Shown piece by piece: positions 1 through 5,358 of a stretch of 7,698 nucleotides of DNA; position 1 is the first letter of the stretch; every line of letters starts with the position of its first letter. Source of the DNA: Clostridiales bacterium (lineage in GTDB: Bacteria; Bacillota; Clostridia; Christensenellales; Borkfalkiaceae); contig JAJWOJ010000086.1 in the NCBI GenBank assembly GCA_021635425.1, positions 1-7,698 of the forward strand. Reading direction: 5' to 3'. The translations under genes were made by a program, and so were the position numbers. The notes below the pieces were generated by a model that saw only the letters and a program-made list of their open reading frames with translations, did no database searches and had not been told where the DNA came from.

Positions 1-125
1 CATCTTTGATATCGTAAAAACTTTCACAATACCAAAAAATTATTTTAACATAACCGTTACAATTACATATCTTTTACCGTATATACTTTGTTTAAACTCT
101 CCGTTTTCTCCTTTGAACAATATCT
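1..125. other. AT-rich intergenic DNA without a supported gene
   Basis: This stretch lies downstream of the fic gene. It is AT-rich and shows no long open frame, no convincing hairpin terminator for fic and no promoter with both boxes at proper spacing. An ATG on the minus strand falls exactly at positions 3-1, but no AGGAG-like site precedes it, so I do not call a gene start there. Confidence 0.5.
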
Positions 126-1253
126 TTAAGTACCTGATTTCAAGATATCGATATATCCCGAATACTCAAAAACTCTGTCGCGTGCCTTTGCGGTTATTTC
201 TTTTAATATACCGACTTCAACCATCTTTTTGACAGCACCGGACACGCCGTTATATGACAAACCGAGCGCGGTTGCGGCTTTGCCGATAGAGATAATCGGG
301 TGTTCCTTGATATAATCGAAAACCTTTGAAACCGTTTCAGTTTTCTTGACAAGTTTTCCATTGTCCGACTTGATAAGCGAATTTATGCCCTCGATTGTCT
401 TGATGCCGTCGTCGCAAGTTTCTATAATTCCGCGCAAGAAGAATTTTATCCACTGTTCGTAATTACCTTTAACGCGAACTTCACTTAACCTGTCGTAATA
501 TTCGATACGATTTGTTTTCAGATAAAGCGACAAATACAATACAGGGCGACGAAGTATTCCGTCGGCAAGCAACATCAACGTGATAAGCATTCTCCCGACG
601 CGACCGTTGCCGTCCAGAAACGGGTGAACGGTTTCAAATTGATAATGCACGAGCGCCGTTTTCAGCAAAATATCCATATCGTAATCATTTATAAACTTTT
701 CGAGGTCGCTCATGGCAATTTGCATATCTTCCACCGTCGGCGGAACATATCTTGCAGTTTGCAGATTACTGTTTGACGAACCTATCCAGTTCTGACTGCG
801 GCGGAATTCCCCGGGATTTTTCTCTTGTCCGCGAACGCCTTGCATCAGCACCTTGTGAGTGTCACATAAAAGCCTGTTGCACACGGGCAATTCTTTCATT
901 CTCCCGATAGCGAAGTTAAGCGCATTTACATAATTAACTACATCGTTTACTTCGAGATTTACCGCCACGTCAACGTTGGGATTCAACACGTCTTCCAGAG
1001 TTGCCTGCGTTCCTTCAATCTGACTGCTAAGAAGTGCCTCTTTACGAACGTATGCGCTCAAAAACAAATTCATATCGGGAATAAGTTCCGACGTCATATC
1101 CAACCTGCCGAGAAAGTTATGCGCCTTAGAAAGCAATGCGACCATTTCCGAATCCATTTCGATTTCGGGAAACGGCGGCAACGGATTAGGTTTATACGCC
1201 TTATACGCGGCAACACCGCTAAGCGCGGTAATATACTGTCCTGCCCTGTTCAT
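126..1253 (-). CDS. Fic-domain protein AMP-transferase with C-terminal winged helix (class II, self-inhibited, SoFic-like)
   Basis: The 375-residue protein carries the Fic core motif HPFLDGNGRVGR at residues 210-221, with the catalytic His210, the metal-binding Asp214 and the phosphate-binding Asn216, Arg218 and Arg221. Proteins with this intact motif usually transfer AMP from ATP to a Ser, Thr or Tyr of a target protein in the cytoplasm. An N-terminal inhibitory motif SSQIEG (residues 76-81, matching [S/T]xxxE[G/N] with Glu80) precedes the core, which defines a class II, self-inhibited Fic. The C-terminal part (about 305-370) looks like a winged helix-turn-helix. Length and order match the Shewanella SoFic type (about 372 aa). 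The ATG start is supported by AAGGAG (1260-1265) six bases upstream. No antitoxin gene is adjacent, as expected for a Fic with a built-in inhibitory helix. The gene appears monocistronic. The target protein is unknown; DNA binding by the winged helix is inferred. Confidence 0.93.
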   Translation of the reverse strand: MNRAGQYITALSGVAAYKAYKPNPLPPFPEIEMDSEMVALLSKAHNFLGRLDMTSELIPDMNLFLSAYVRKEALLSSQIEGTQATLEDVLNPNVDVAVNLEVNDVVNYVNALNFAIGRMKELPVCNRLLCDTHKVLMQGVRGQEKNPGEFRRSQNWIGSSNSNLQTARYVPPTVEDMQIAMSDLEKFINDYDMDILLKTALVHYQFETVHPFLDGNGRVGRMLITLMLLADGILRRPVLYLSLYLKTNRIEYYDRLSEVRVKGNYEQWIKFFLRGIIETCDDGIKTIEGINSLIKSDNGKLVKKTETVSKVFDYIKEHPIISIGKAATALGLSYNGVSGAVKKMVEVGILKEITAKARDRVFEYSGYIDILKSGT

Positions 1254-1282
1254 ACATCACTCCTTGAAATTACTCTGTTATT

Positions 1283-1311
1283 ATTATAGACGTTATTTCG
1301 CAAAATGCCAA
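1283..1311 (-). promoter_or_regulatory. Promoter of the fic gene
   Basis: On the minus strand TTGGCA (1306-1311) and a perfect TATAAT (1283-1288) are separated by 17 bp, close to the sigma-A consensus. Transcription would start near 1276, leaving a leader of roughly 20 nt that contains the AAGGAG ribosome binding site. No other promoter of this quality is seen between the tRNA and fic. Confidence 0.8.
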
Positions 1312-1323
1312 TATTGCGAAATA
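1294..1323. promoter_or_regulatory. Operator-like inverted repeat around the fic -35 box
   Basis: Two perfect 10-bp arms, TATTTCGCAA (1294-1303) and TTGCGAAATA (1314-1323), are separated by 10 bp. Arm centres are 20 bp apart, about two helical turns. The -35 hexamer (1306-1311) lies wholly in the spacer, so a dimer bound to both arms would block RNA polymerase. The winged helix of the downstream Fic protein is a plausible ligand, which would give autoregulation, but this is inference. An RNA hairpin role is unlikely because the repeat lies upstream of the expected transcription start. Confidence 0.6.
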
Positions 1324-1346
1324 GTGACTTGTAAATATTTTCCGAA

Positions 1347-1432
1347 TTAAGCTCCTCCATGCAAAAAGACAGACTGTCATTTTGCAAATATTTAGATATA
1401 ATGGAGATAAAGGTATAATGGAGATAAAGGGA
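1347..1432 (-). repeat. Degenerate duplicate of the tRNA-Ala 3' end and its terminator
   Basis: Positions 1347-1372 match 1548-1573 at 24 of 26 bases (differences at 1356 and 1360). Further on, TGGAGATAAAGGGA at 1419-1432 is identical to 1598-1611, which is the discriminator, acceptor 3' strand and start of the T-arm of tRNA-Ala. Between these anchors this copy keeps a weaker version of the hairpin: GACA/TGTC core, a mismatch, then TGCAAAA/TTTTGCA flanks. The order of parts is the same as at the real tRNA, but the tRNA body is missing. It could be a decayed tRNA duplication, a recombination scar, or an end of a small mobile repeat. Confidence 0.6.
1397..1430. repeat. Two tandem copies of a 17-bp unit containing tRNA 3'-end sequence
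   Basis: The unit TATAATGGAGATAAAGG occurs at 1397-1413 and again, without any change, at 1414-1430. Its last 12 bases (TGGAGATAAAGG) equal the tRNA-Ala sequence at 1598-1609. Perfect identity of the copies suggests recent slippage or duplication. Confidence 0.85.
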
Positions 1433-1434
1433 TT

Positions 1435-1540
1435 TTGACGTTTCCCGCTTGCGGGAACCCTCGTCAAGATTCGCTGTCGCGAATGCGAACGACGGCACTT
1501 TTAGTCTTTCCGAAATCTGAATCCCTACCGTGCCGCGTAC
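1435..1540. other. Non-coding segment with three consecutive stem-loops
   Basis: Stem-loop one is compound: TTGACG (1435-1440) pairs with CGTCAA (1462-1467), enclosing TTCCCG (1442-1447) paired with CGGGAA (1452-1457) around a CTTG loop. Stem-loop two is ATTCGC (1469-1474) with GCGAAT (1479-1484) around TGTC. Stem-loop three pairs ACG-CGGCAC (1489-1498, with A1492 bulged) with GTGCCGCGT (1530-1538). The segment lies exactly between the degenerate and the intact tRNA 3' end copies. It has no start codon with a ribosome binding site. It may be the body of a REP-like or other interspersed repeat; nothing in the window names it. Confidence 0.5.
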
Positions 1541-1552
1541 TCGCCGTTTAAG

Positions 1553-1602
1553 CTCCACCACGCAAAAAGACAGGCGAAAGCCTGTCTTTTTGCGTGGTGG
1601 AG
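1553..1602 (-). terminator. Perfect 23-bp hairpin, probable tRNA-Ala terminator
   Basis: Arms 1553-1575 and 1580-1602 pair without a mismatch around a four-base loop (1576-1579; TTTC on the minus strand). Read on the minus strand, the A5 and T5 tracts lie in opposite arms, so the inner stem ends in a run of U as in a rho-independent terminator for the tRNA transcript. Unusually the stem continues past the U run, and its outer eight pairs use tRNA bases 1595-1602, meaning the CCA tail, the discriminator and the last bases of the acceptor strand. Confidence 0.7.
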
Positions 1603-1670
1603 ATAAAGGGACTCGAACCCTCGGCCTATGCGTTGCGAACGCATCGCTCTACCAACTGAGCCATATCCCC
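1595..1670 (-). tRNA. tRNA-Ala, anticodon CGC
   Basis: The 76-nt cloverleaf folds completely on the minus strand. The acceptor strands are GGGGATA (1664-1670) and TATCTCC (1599-1605), with one G-T wobble. The D-arm stem is GCTC/GAGC. The anticodon stem ATGCG/CGCAT carries the loop TTCGCAA with CGC at 1635-1637, reading the Ala codon GCG. The variable loop has five bases and the T-arm carries the TTCGAGT loop. The 3' CCA is encoded (1595-1597) after discriminator A. Confidence 0.97.
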
Positions 1671-1776
1671 GTTCGTTTCTTTGTCGCTTCAGATCGCTTA
1701 ATTGCGTTCTGCAACTTTACAGTTGATTTGTGCTTCATAATCGCAATTATTACGTCCGTCGGCTTCAACGTTATTT

Positions 1777-1805
1777 ATTTTACTACATAAAAAAAATTTT
1801 GTAAA
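1777..1805 (-). promoter_or_regulatory. Promoter of tRNA-Ala
   Basis: On the minus strand TTTACA (1800-1805) and TAAAAT (1777-1782) are spaced by 17 bp. Transcription would start near 1770, giving the tRNA precursor a 5' leader of about 100 nt to be removed by RNase P. The -35 box is only 18 bp from the -35 box of the divergent mgtE promoter. Confidence 0.7.
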
Positions 1806-1823
1806 GGTTTTTGAAGCATTTTC

Positions 1824-1852
1824 TTGTTATTTTTTTTAAAATATGTTAGAAT
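1824..1852 (+). promoter_or_regulatory. Promoter of mgtE
   Basis: TTGTTA (1824-1829) and TAGAAT (1847-1852) are spaced by 17 bp, with an extended -10 TG at 1844-1845. Transcription should begin near 1859. The promoter is back-to-back with that of tRNA-Ala. Confidence 0.75.
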
Positions 1853-1858
1853 GTTCCG

Positions 1859-2016
1859 GGAGACGAATTTAATTTCGGTTTTTTCGGGTTAAAGGGGTTA
1901 GAAACCGTATCCGCCGAAAGCCGGACGATTATACAAATAGCGCGCTGTACGCATGCTAAGCAAAATCGGCAACAATAAAATTTGTCTTTCATATTTTATA
2001 TAAAGGAGGTCGTTTT
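1859..2016 (+). promoter_or_regulatory. Long structured 5' leader of mgtE, no recognised riboswitch class
   Basis: The leader is about 157 nt and can form three local helices. The first pairs CGGTTTTT (1876-1883) with AGAAACCG (1900-1907), using one G-U pair. The second is TCCG (1910-1913) with CGGA (1922-1925), closed by a GAAA tetraloop (1916-1919) over one C-C mismatch. The third pairs TAGCGCGC (1938-1945) with GCATGCTA (1951-1958) with one mismatch and one wobble, and may be enclosed by CGATT/AATCG (1926-1930 and 1964-1968). The conserved sequence blocks of the M-box (ykoK) magnesium riboswitch and of the yybP-ykoY manganese riboswitch are not visible. The strong ribosome binding site AAAGGAGG (2002-2009) ends the leader. 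Confidence 0.45.
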
Positions 2017-3462
2017 ATGAGTGAAGAATTAGAAAACCAGAACCATACGGCAGAAGAAATACCTGAAAAGCGCGACTACGAAGAAGAACTCTTGCAGTTG
2101 TTGCAAAGCAACGAACCTCCGCAACAATTAAGAAAAGATATAAGCGCGTATCACGAAAACGATATCGCGGCGGTTATTCCGAAACTGACGAAAGACGAAC
2201 GACTTAAACTCTACAAAGTTTTAGGAGTGGACGCCGTTTCGGAAATTTTCGCATACCTCGACGACGTTGAAGAATACATCGAAGAACTTGACAGCGAAAA
2301 AGCCGCGGACATTATCGAAAGCATGGACGCGGACGACGCTATAGACGTTCTCGACGAACTCGAAGACGATAAGAAAGAAGAGATTATCGGGCTTATGCAA
2401 AAAGACGCCGCGAGAGACATTCAGCTTATCGACTCGTACGACGAGGATCAGATCGGTAGCCGAATGACGACCAACTTCGTCGCGTTCAATAAGAATTTCA
2501 GCGTTAAGCAGGCTATGCGCACCGTCATAAAAGAAGCGGGAGAAAACGACAACATCTCCACGCTTTACGCGTTGAACGATGACGGAACCTTTTACGGCGC
2601 TGTCGATTTAAGCGATTTGATCCGCGCCCGCGAAGGAACGCCTTTGGAGCCGATAATAACCACGTCTTATCCTTACGTCTATGCGAAAGAAACCATCGAG
2701 GAATGTATCGAACAGTTAAAGGACTATTCGGAAGATTCTATCCCCGTTCTGAATGCCGACAACAAGCTTATCGGCGTAATCACGTCGTCGGACATCGTTG
2801 AAGTCGTTGACGAAGAAGCGGGCGACGACTACGCAAAACTCGCAGGTTTAACCGAAGCCGAAGACGTTAACGAGCCTCTTTTTAAAAGTATAAAGAAAAG
2901 GCTCCCGTGGCTTCTGATTCTTTTAGGTTTAGGGCTTGTGGTTTCGAGCATAATAAGTCAGTTTCAGACGGCGGTTACCGCGGCAAGCCTCGTAATTCTC
3001 TACTCCTTTCAGAGCCTTATTCTCGATATGAGCGGAAATACGGGTACGCAATCGTTGGCGGTTACGATAAGAGTTTTGAACGAAGAAGCCATTTCCGGTA
3101 AAGAAAAACTCAAATTTATCCTCAAAGAAATGCGCATAGGATTGATGAACGGTTTAATTATCGGCACGTTGGCTTTCGTTGCGGTAGGGCTTTATCTCGC
3201 ATTTGTTCCCGGCGCGCTTGCTGCCGGCACGCCGAAATATTACGGATTTGAAATTTCCGCATGTATAGGAATTTCTCTCGTTGCGGGAATGCTTATGGCA
3301 AGCCTTGACGGAACGCTTGTTCCTATATTCTTCAAGAAAATAGGAATCGATCCCGCCGTTGCTTCGGGGCCGCTCATCACGACGCTTAACGACCTTATAG
3401 CCGTTTGCGTTTATTACGGAGTTTCCCTTCTTTTGTTCGTGCAAATAGGACTTTTCCATTAA
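2017..3462 (+). CDS. mgtE: Magnesium channel/transporter MgtE
   Basis: The 481-residue protein has the full MgtE layout. Residues about 25-145 form the acidic N-terminal helical-repeat domain, with the typical DDAIDVLDEL (106-115). Two CBS domains cover about 146-265, the second ending in IGVITSSDIVEVV. A connecting plug helix follows, then five membrane segments near 297-315, 319-336, 375-397, 413-432 and 456-478. GNTGTQS (340-346) and DPAVASGP (445-452) followed by TTLND match the pore-forming signatures; Asp459 aligns with the ion-selecting Asp of the family. MgtE is a homodimeric inner-membrane Mg2+ channel that closes when cytosolic Mg2+ binds the N and CBS domains. The acidic residues needed for that sensing are abundant here. 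The start is fixed by AAAGGAGG seven bases upstream. The gene stands alone between its own promoter and terminator. Confidence 0.96.
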   Translation: MSEELENQNHTAEEIPEKRDYEEELLQLLQSNEPPQQLRKDISAYHENDIAAVIPKLTKDERLKLYKVLGVDAVSEIFAYLDDVEEYIEELDSEKAADIIESMDADDAIDVLDELEDDKKEEIIGLMQKDAARDIQLIDSYDEDQIGSRMTTNFVAFNKNFSVKQAMRTVIKEAGENDNISTLYALNDDGTFYGAVDLSDLIRAREGTPLEPIITTSYPYVYAKETIEECIEQLKDYSEDSIPVLNADNKLIGVITSSDIVEVVDEEAGDDYAKLAGLTEAEDVNEPLFKSIKKRLPWLLILLGLGLVVSSIISQFQTAVTAASLVILYSFQSLILDMSGNTGTQSLAVTIRVLNEEAISGKEKLKFILKEMRIGLMNGLIIGTLAFVAVGLYLAFVPGALAAGTPKYYGFEISACIGISLVAGMLMASLDGTLVPIFFKKIGIDPAVASGPLITTLNDLIAVCVYYGVSLLLFVQIGLFH

Positions 3463-3478
3463 ATCGTTTTATATTTTT

Positions 3479-3514
3479 AACGCCGTTCCGAGCCAAAGCT
3501 CGGAACGGCGTTTT
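3479..3514 (+). terminator. Rho-independent terminator of mgtE
   Basis: A perfect 15-bp GC-rich stem (3479-3493 with 3498-3512) closes over the loop CAAA, and TTTT (3511-3514) follows on the plus strand, 17 bp after the mgtE stop. The minus strand lacks a good U run after the same stem, yet the hairpin lies about 40 bp beyond the end of the converging ABC gene and could also help to end that transcript. Confidence 0.85.
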
Positions 3515-3552
3515 CCGTATCAGATATTGTATTGTAGCCAATTAAAACCGAT

Positions 3553-5358
3553 TTATTCGGCGGCAAACTGAGAATTATACAAGCCCGCGTAAAATCCGTT
3601 TTGAGAAAGAAGCTCGTCGTGAGTGCCTTGCTCGATGATGTTTCCGTCTTTCATTACAAGGATAAGATCGGCATTTCTTATCGTAGAAAGCCTGTGAGCG
3701 ATAACGAAACTCGTTCTGCCTTGCGTAAGTCTGTCCATTGCTTCCTGTATCACTTCTTCCGTTCTCGTATCGACGTTACTCGTCGCTTCGTCGAGGATAA
3801 GAAGAGGCGCTTTTTCCGCCATGGCTCTCGCGATAGTTATAAGCTGCTTCTGCCCGCCCGAAACGCTGCCTTCTCCGTCCATATAAGTGTCGAGACCTTC
3901 GGGAAGGGTATTGACGAAATGTTCAAGCCCCGCTTCGCGGCAAATCTTCATAAGTTCGTCGTCCGACACGCCCGTTTTCGAAAACAGAATATTTTCTCTG
4001 AGCGTTCCCGCAAACATCCACGTATCCTGCAAAACCATTCCGAATATATCGTGCAGTTCGGCGCGGGAAATATCCTTTATCGAAACCCCGTCTATCAGGA
4101 TGTCTCCGCCGTTCAGCTCGTAAAACCGCATGAGCAGATTGACCATTGTAGTTTTGCCCGCCCCCGTAGGGCCGACTATCGCGACTTTCATGCCGGACTT
4201 AACCTTCGCCGAGAAATCGGGAATAATAATCTTATCCTCATCGTAACCGAAGTGAACGTGATCGAATTCCACTTCGCCGCGGATTGTCGCGTTTTTGCCC
4301 GTGAGAAGTTTTCTCGGATTATTCGTTTCGTCCGAAAGTTCGTCTTCCGCGAGGAATTTGTTTACTCTTGCCGCCGCGCCGCCCGCCATCTGAACGGAAT
4401 TCATCGCCTGAGCCATCTGGCTCATCGGGCTTTGGAAAAGGTTGACGTATACGAGGAACGCCGTAATCGTTCCGAAAGTTATTTTGCCGTTGCTTAAAAG
4501 AATACCTCCGACGACGCAGACCGCCGCATACGCAAAATAAGAAACAAAACTCGTGAGCGGTTGCATTATACCCGCTATCATCTGCGCGCGGAACATGGCT
4601 TTTCTCATCGCCTGATTGCTCTTCTCGAACTCGCCGCGTTTTCTTTCGCCCGCGCCGAAACTCTTTATTATGTTAAGACCCGTGAAGTTCTCTTCGATTT
4701 TTCCGTCAAGTTCGCCGAGGATTTCCTGACGTTTGCGGAATTGCGGCATTGCGTATTTCGAAATGAAAATTAGCATTCCGAACATAAGCGGCACGATAAG
4801 AAGTGCCGTTAACGCCATTTCCCAGCGAGTTACGAACATCGCGATGAGTACGCCTACAAGCATAAACGCCGAAGACAGAAGCATCGTAACCGCCTGTTCC
4901 AAAGACTGGCTCACCGTGTCGATATCGTTGGTGACTATCGAAAGCGTGTCGCCATACTGATGCCCGTCGTAATATTTCAGCGGGATTCTGTTTATTTTAT
5001 GCGAAACGCTTCTTCTCATGCCGAACGCGAATTTTTGCGTTACGCCCGCCATGATGAACGAAGCCGCATAGTTTAAAACCGCGCCGCCGGCATAGAAACC
5101 GATGAGAATAAACGCAAGCTCGGCGATTTTTTGAAGATTTATATTTTTAAGCGCGGCTCCCGAAGTGATTTCGTCGGTCAATTTCGAAAGCCATTGCGGG
5201 GCGAAAATCGATAAAACGGTGGACACCGCAATTGCTAAAGATGCCGCGATAATCGACTTATAGAAGGGTTTCATCGTTTTAATGAACTCTTTTTGATTTT
5301 GTTTCTTCTCCGCGCTCGTCATGGGTTTTGCGGGGAAATTTCCTTTTGGTCCTTTCAT
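3553..5358 (-). CDS. Heterodimeric ABC exporter, canonical (catalytic) subunit, TM288/BmrD/LmrD-like
   Basis: From the chosen ATG (5356-5358) the protein has 601 residues: six membrane helices in the first 330 or so, then a nucleotide-binding domain. Key elements are Tyr372 (A-loop, FGYDED), Walker A GPTGAGKTT (396-404), Q-loop Gln444, signature SVSGGQKQ (498-505), Walker B LLILDEA with catalytic Glu524, and switch His555 in IAHRLSTI. All ATPase residues are canonical. An in-frame ATG at 5415 would add 19 residues. I reject it because it lies deep in the preceding gene, whereas the ATG at 5358 has AAGGAGGAA (5367-5375) eight bases upstream and overlaps the preceding stop as ATGA. That overlap suggests translational coupling and a fixed ratio with its partner. 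The substrate is probably a drug or other toxic amphiphile, inferred from family and from marR. Confidence 0.93.
   Translation of the reverse strand: MKGPKGNFPAKPMTSAEKKQNQKEFIKTMKPFYKSIIAASLAIAVSTVLSIFAPQWLSKLTDEITSGAALKNINLQKIAELAFILIGFYAGGAVLNYAASFIMAGVTQKFAFGMRRSVSHKINRIPLKYYDGHQYGDTLSIVTNDIDTVSQSLEQAVTMLLSSAFMLVGVLIAMFVTRWEMALTALLIVPLMFGMLIFISKYAMPQFRKRQEILGELDGKIEENFTGLNIIKSFGAGERKRGEFEKSNQAMRKAMFRAQMIAGIMQPLTSFVSYFAYAAVCVVGGILLSNGKITFGTITAFLVYVNLFQSPMSQMAQAMNSVQMAGGAAARVNKFLAEDELSDETNNPRKLLTGKNATIRGEVEFDHVHFGYDEDKIIIPDFSAKVKSGMKVAIVGPTGAGKTTMVNLLMRFYELNGGDILIDGVSIKDISRAELHDIFGMVLQDTWMFAGTLRENILFSKTGVSDDELMKICREAGLEHFVNTLPEGLDTYMDGEGSVSGGQKQLITIARAMAEKAPLLILDEATSNVDTRTEEVIQEAMDRLTQGRTSFVIAHRLSTIRNADLILVMKDGNIIEQGTHDELLSQNGFYAGLYNSQFAAE

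Noticed and set aside
126..1253. Fic/antitoxin two-gene module
   Set aside because: No small antitoxin gene adjoins fic, and the inhibitory motif is inside the same protein (residues 76-81).
1250..1561. A 103-codon minus-strand open frame starting with GTG and ending over the fic start
   Set aside because: It starts inside the tRNA terminator hairpin, has no ribosome binding site, runs through three stem-loops, a tandem repeat and the fic promoter, and shows no recognisable domain.
1649..1738. Possible 29-codon basic peptide on the minus strand in the tRNA leader
   Set aside because: ATG at 1738 lacks a good ribosome binding site and the frame ends inside the tRNA, so chance is more likely.
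1530..1790. Plus-strand open frame of 86 codons
   Set aside because: It is the reverse complement of tRNA-Ala and its flanks; peptides of this kind are a known artefact of translating antisense tRNA.
1859..2016. M-box or yybP-ykoY riboswitch before mgtE
   Set aside because: I looked for the conserved blocks of both families and could not find them; the leader is therefore reported only as unclassified.
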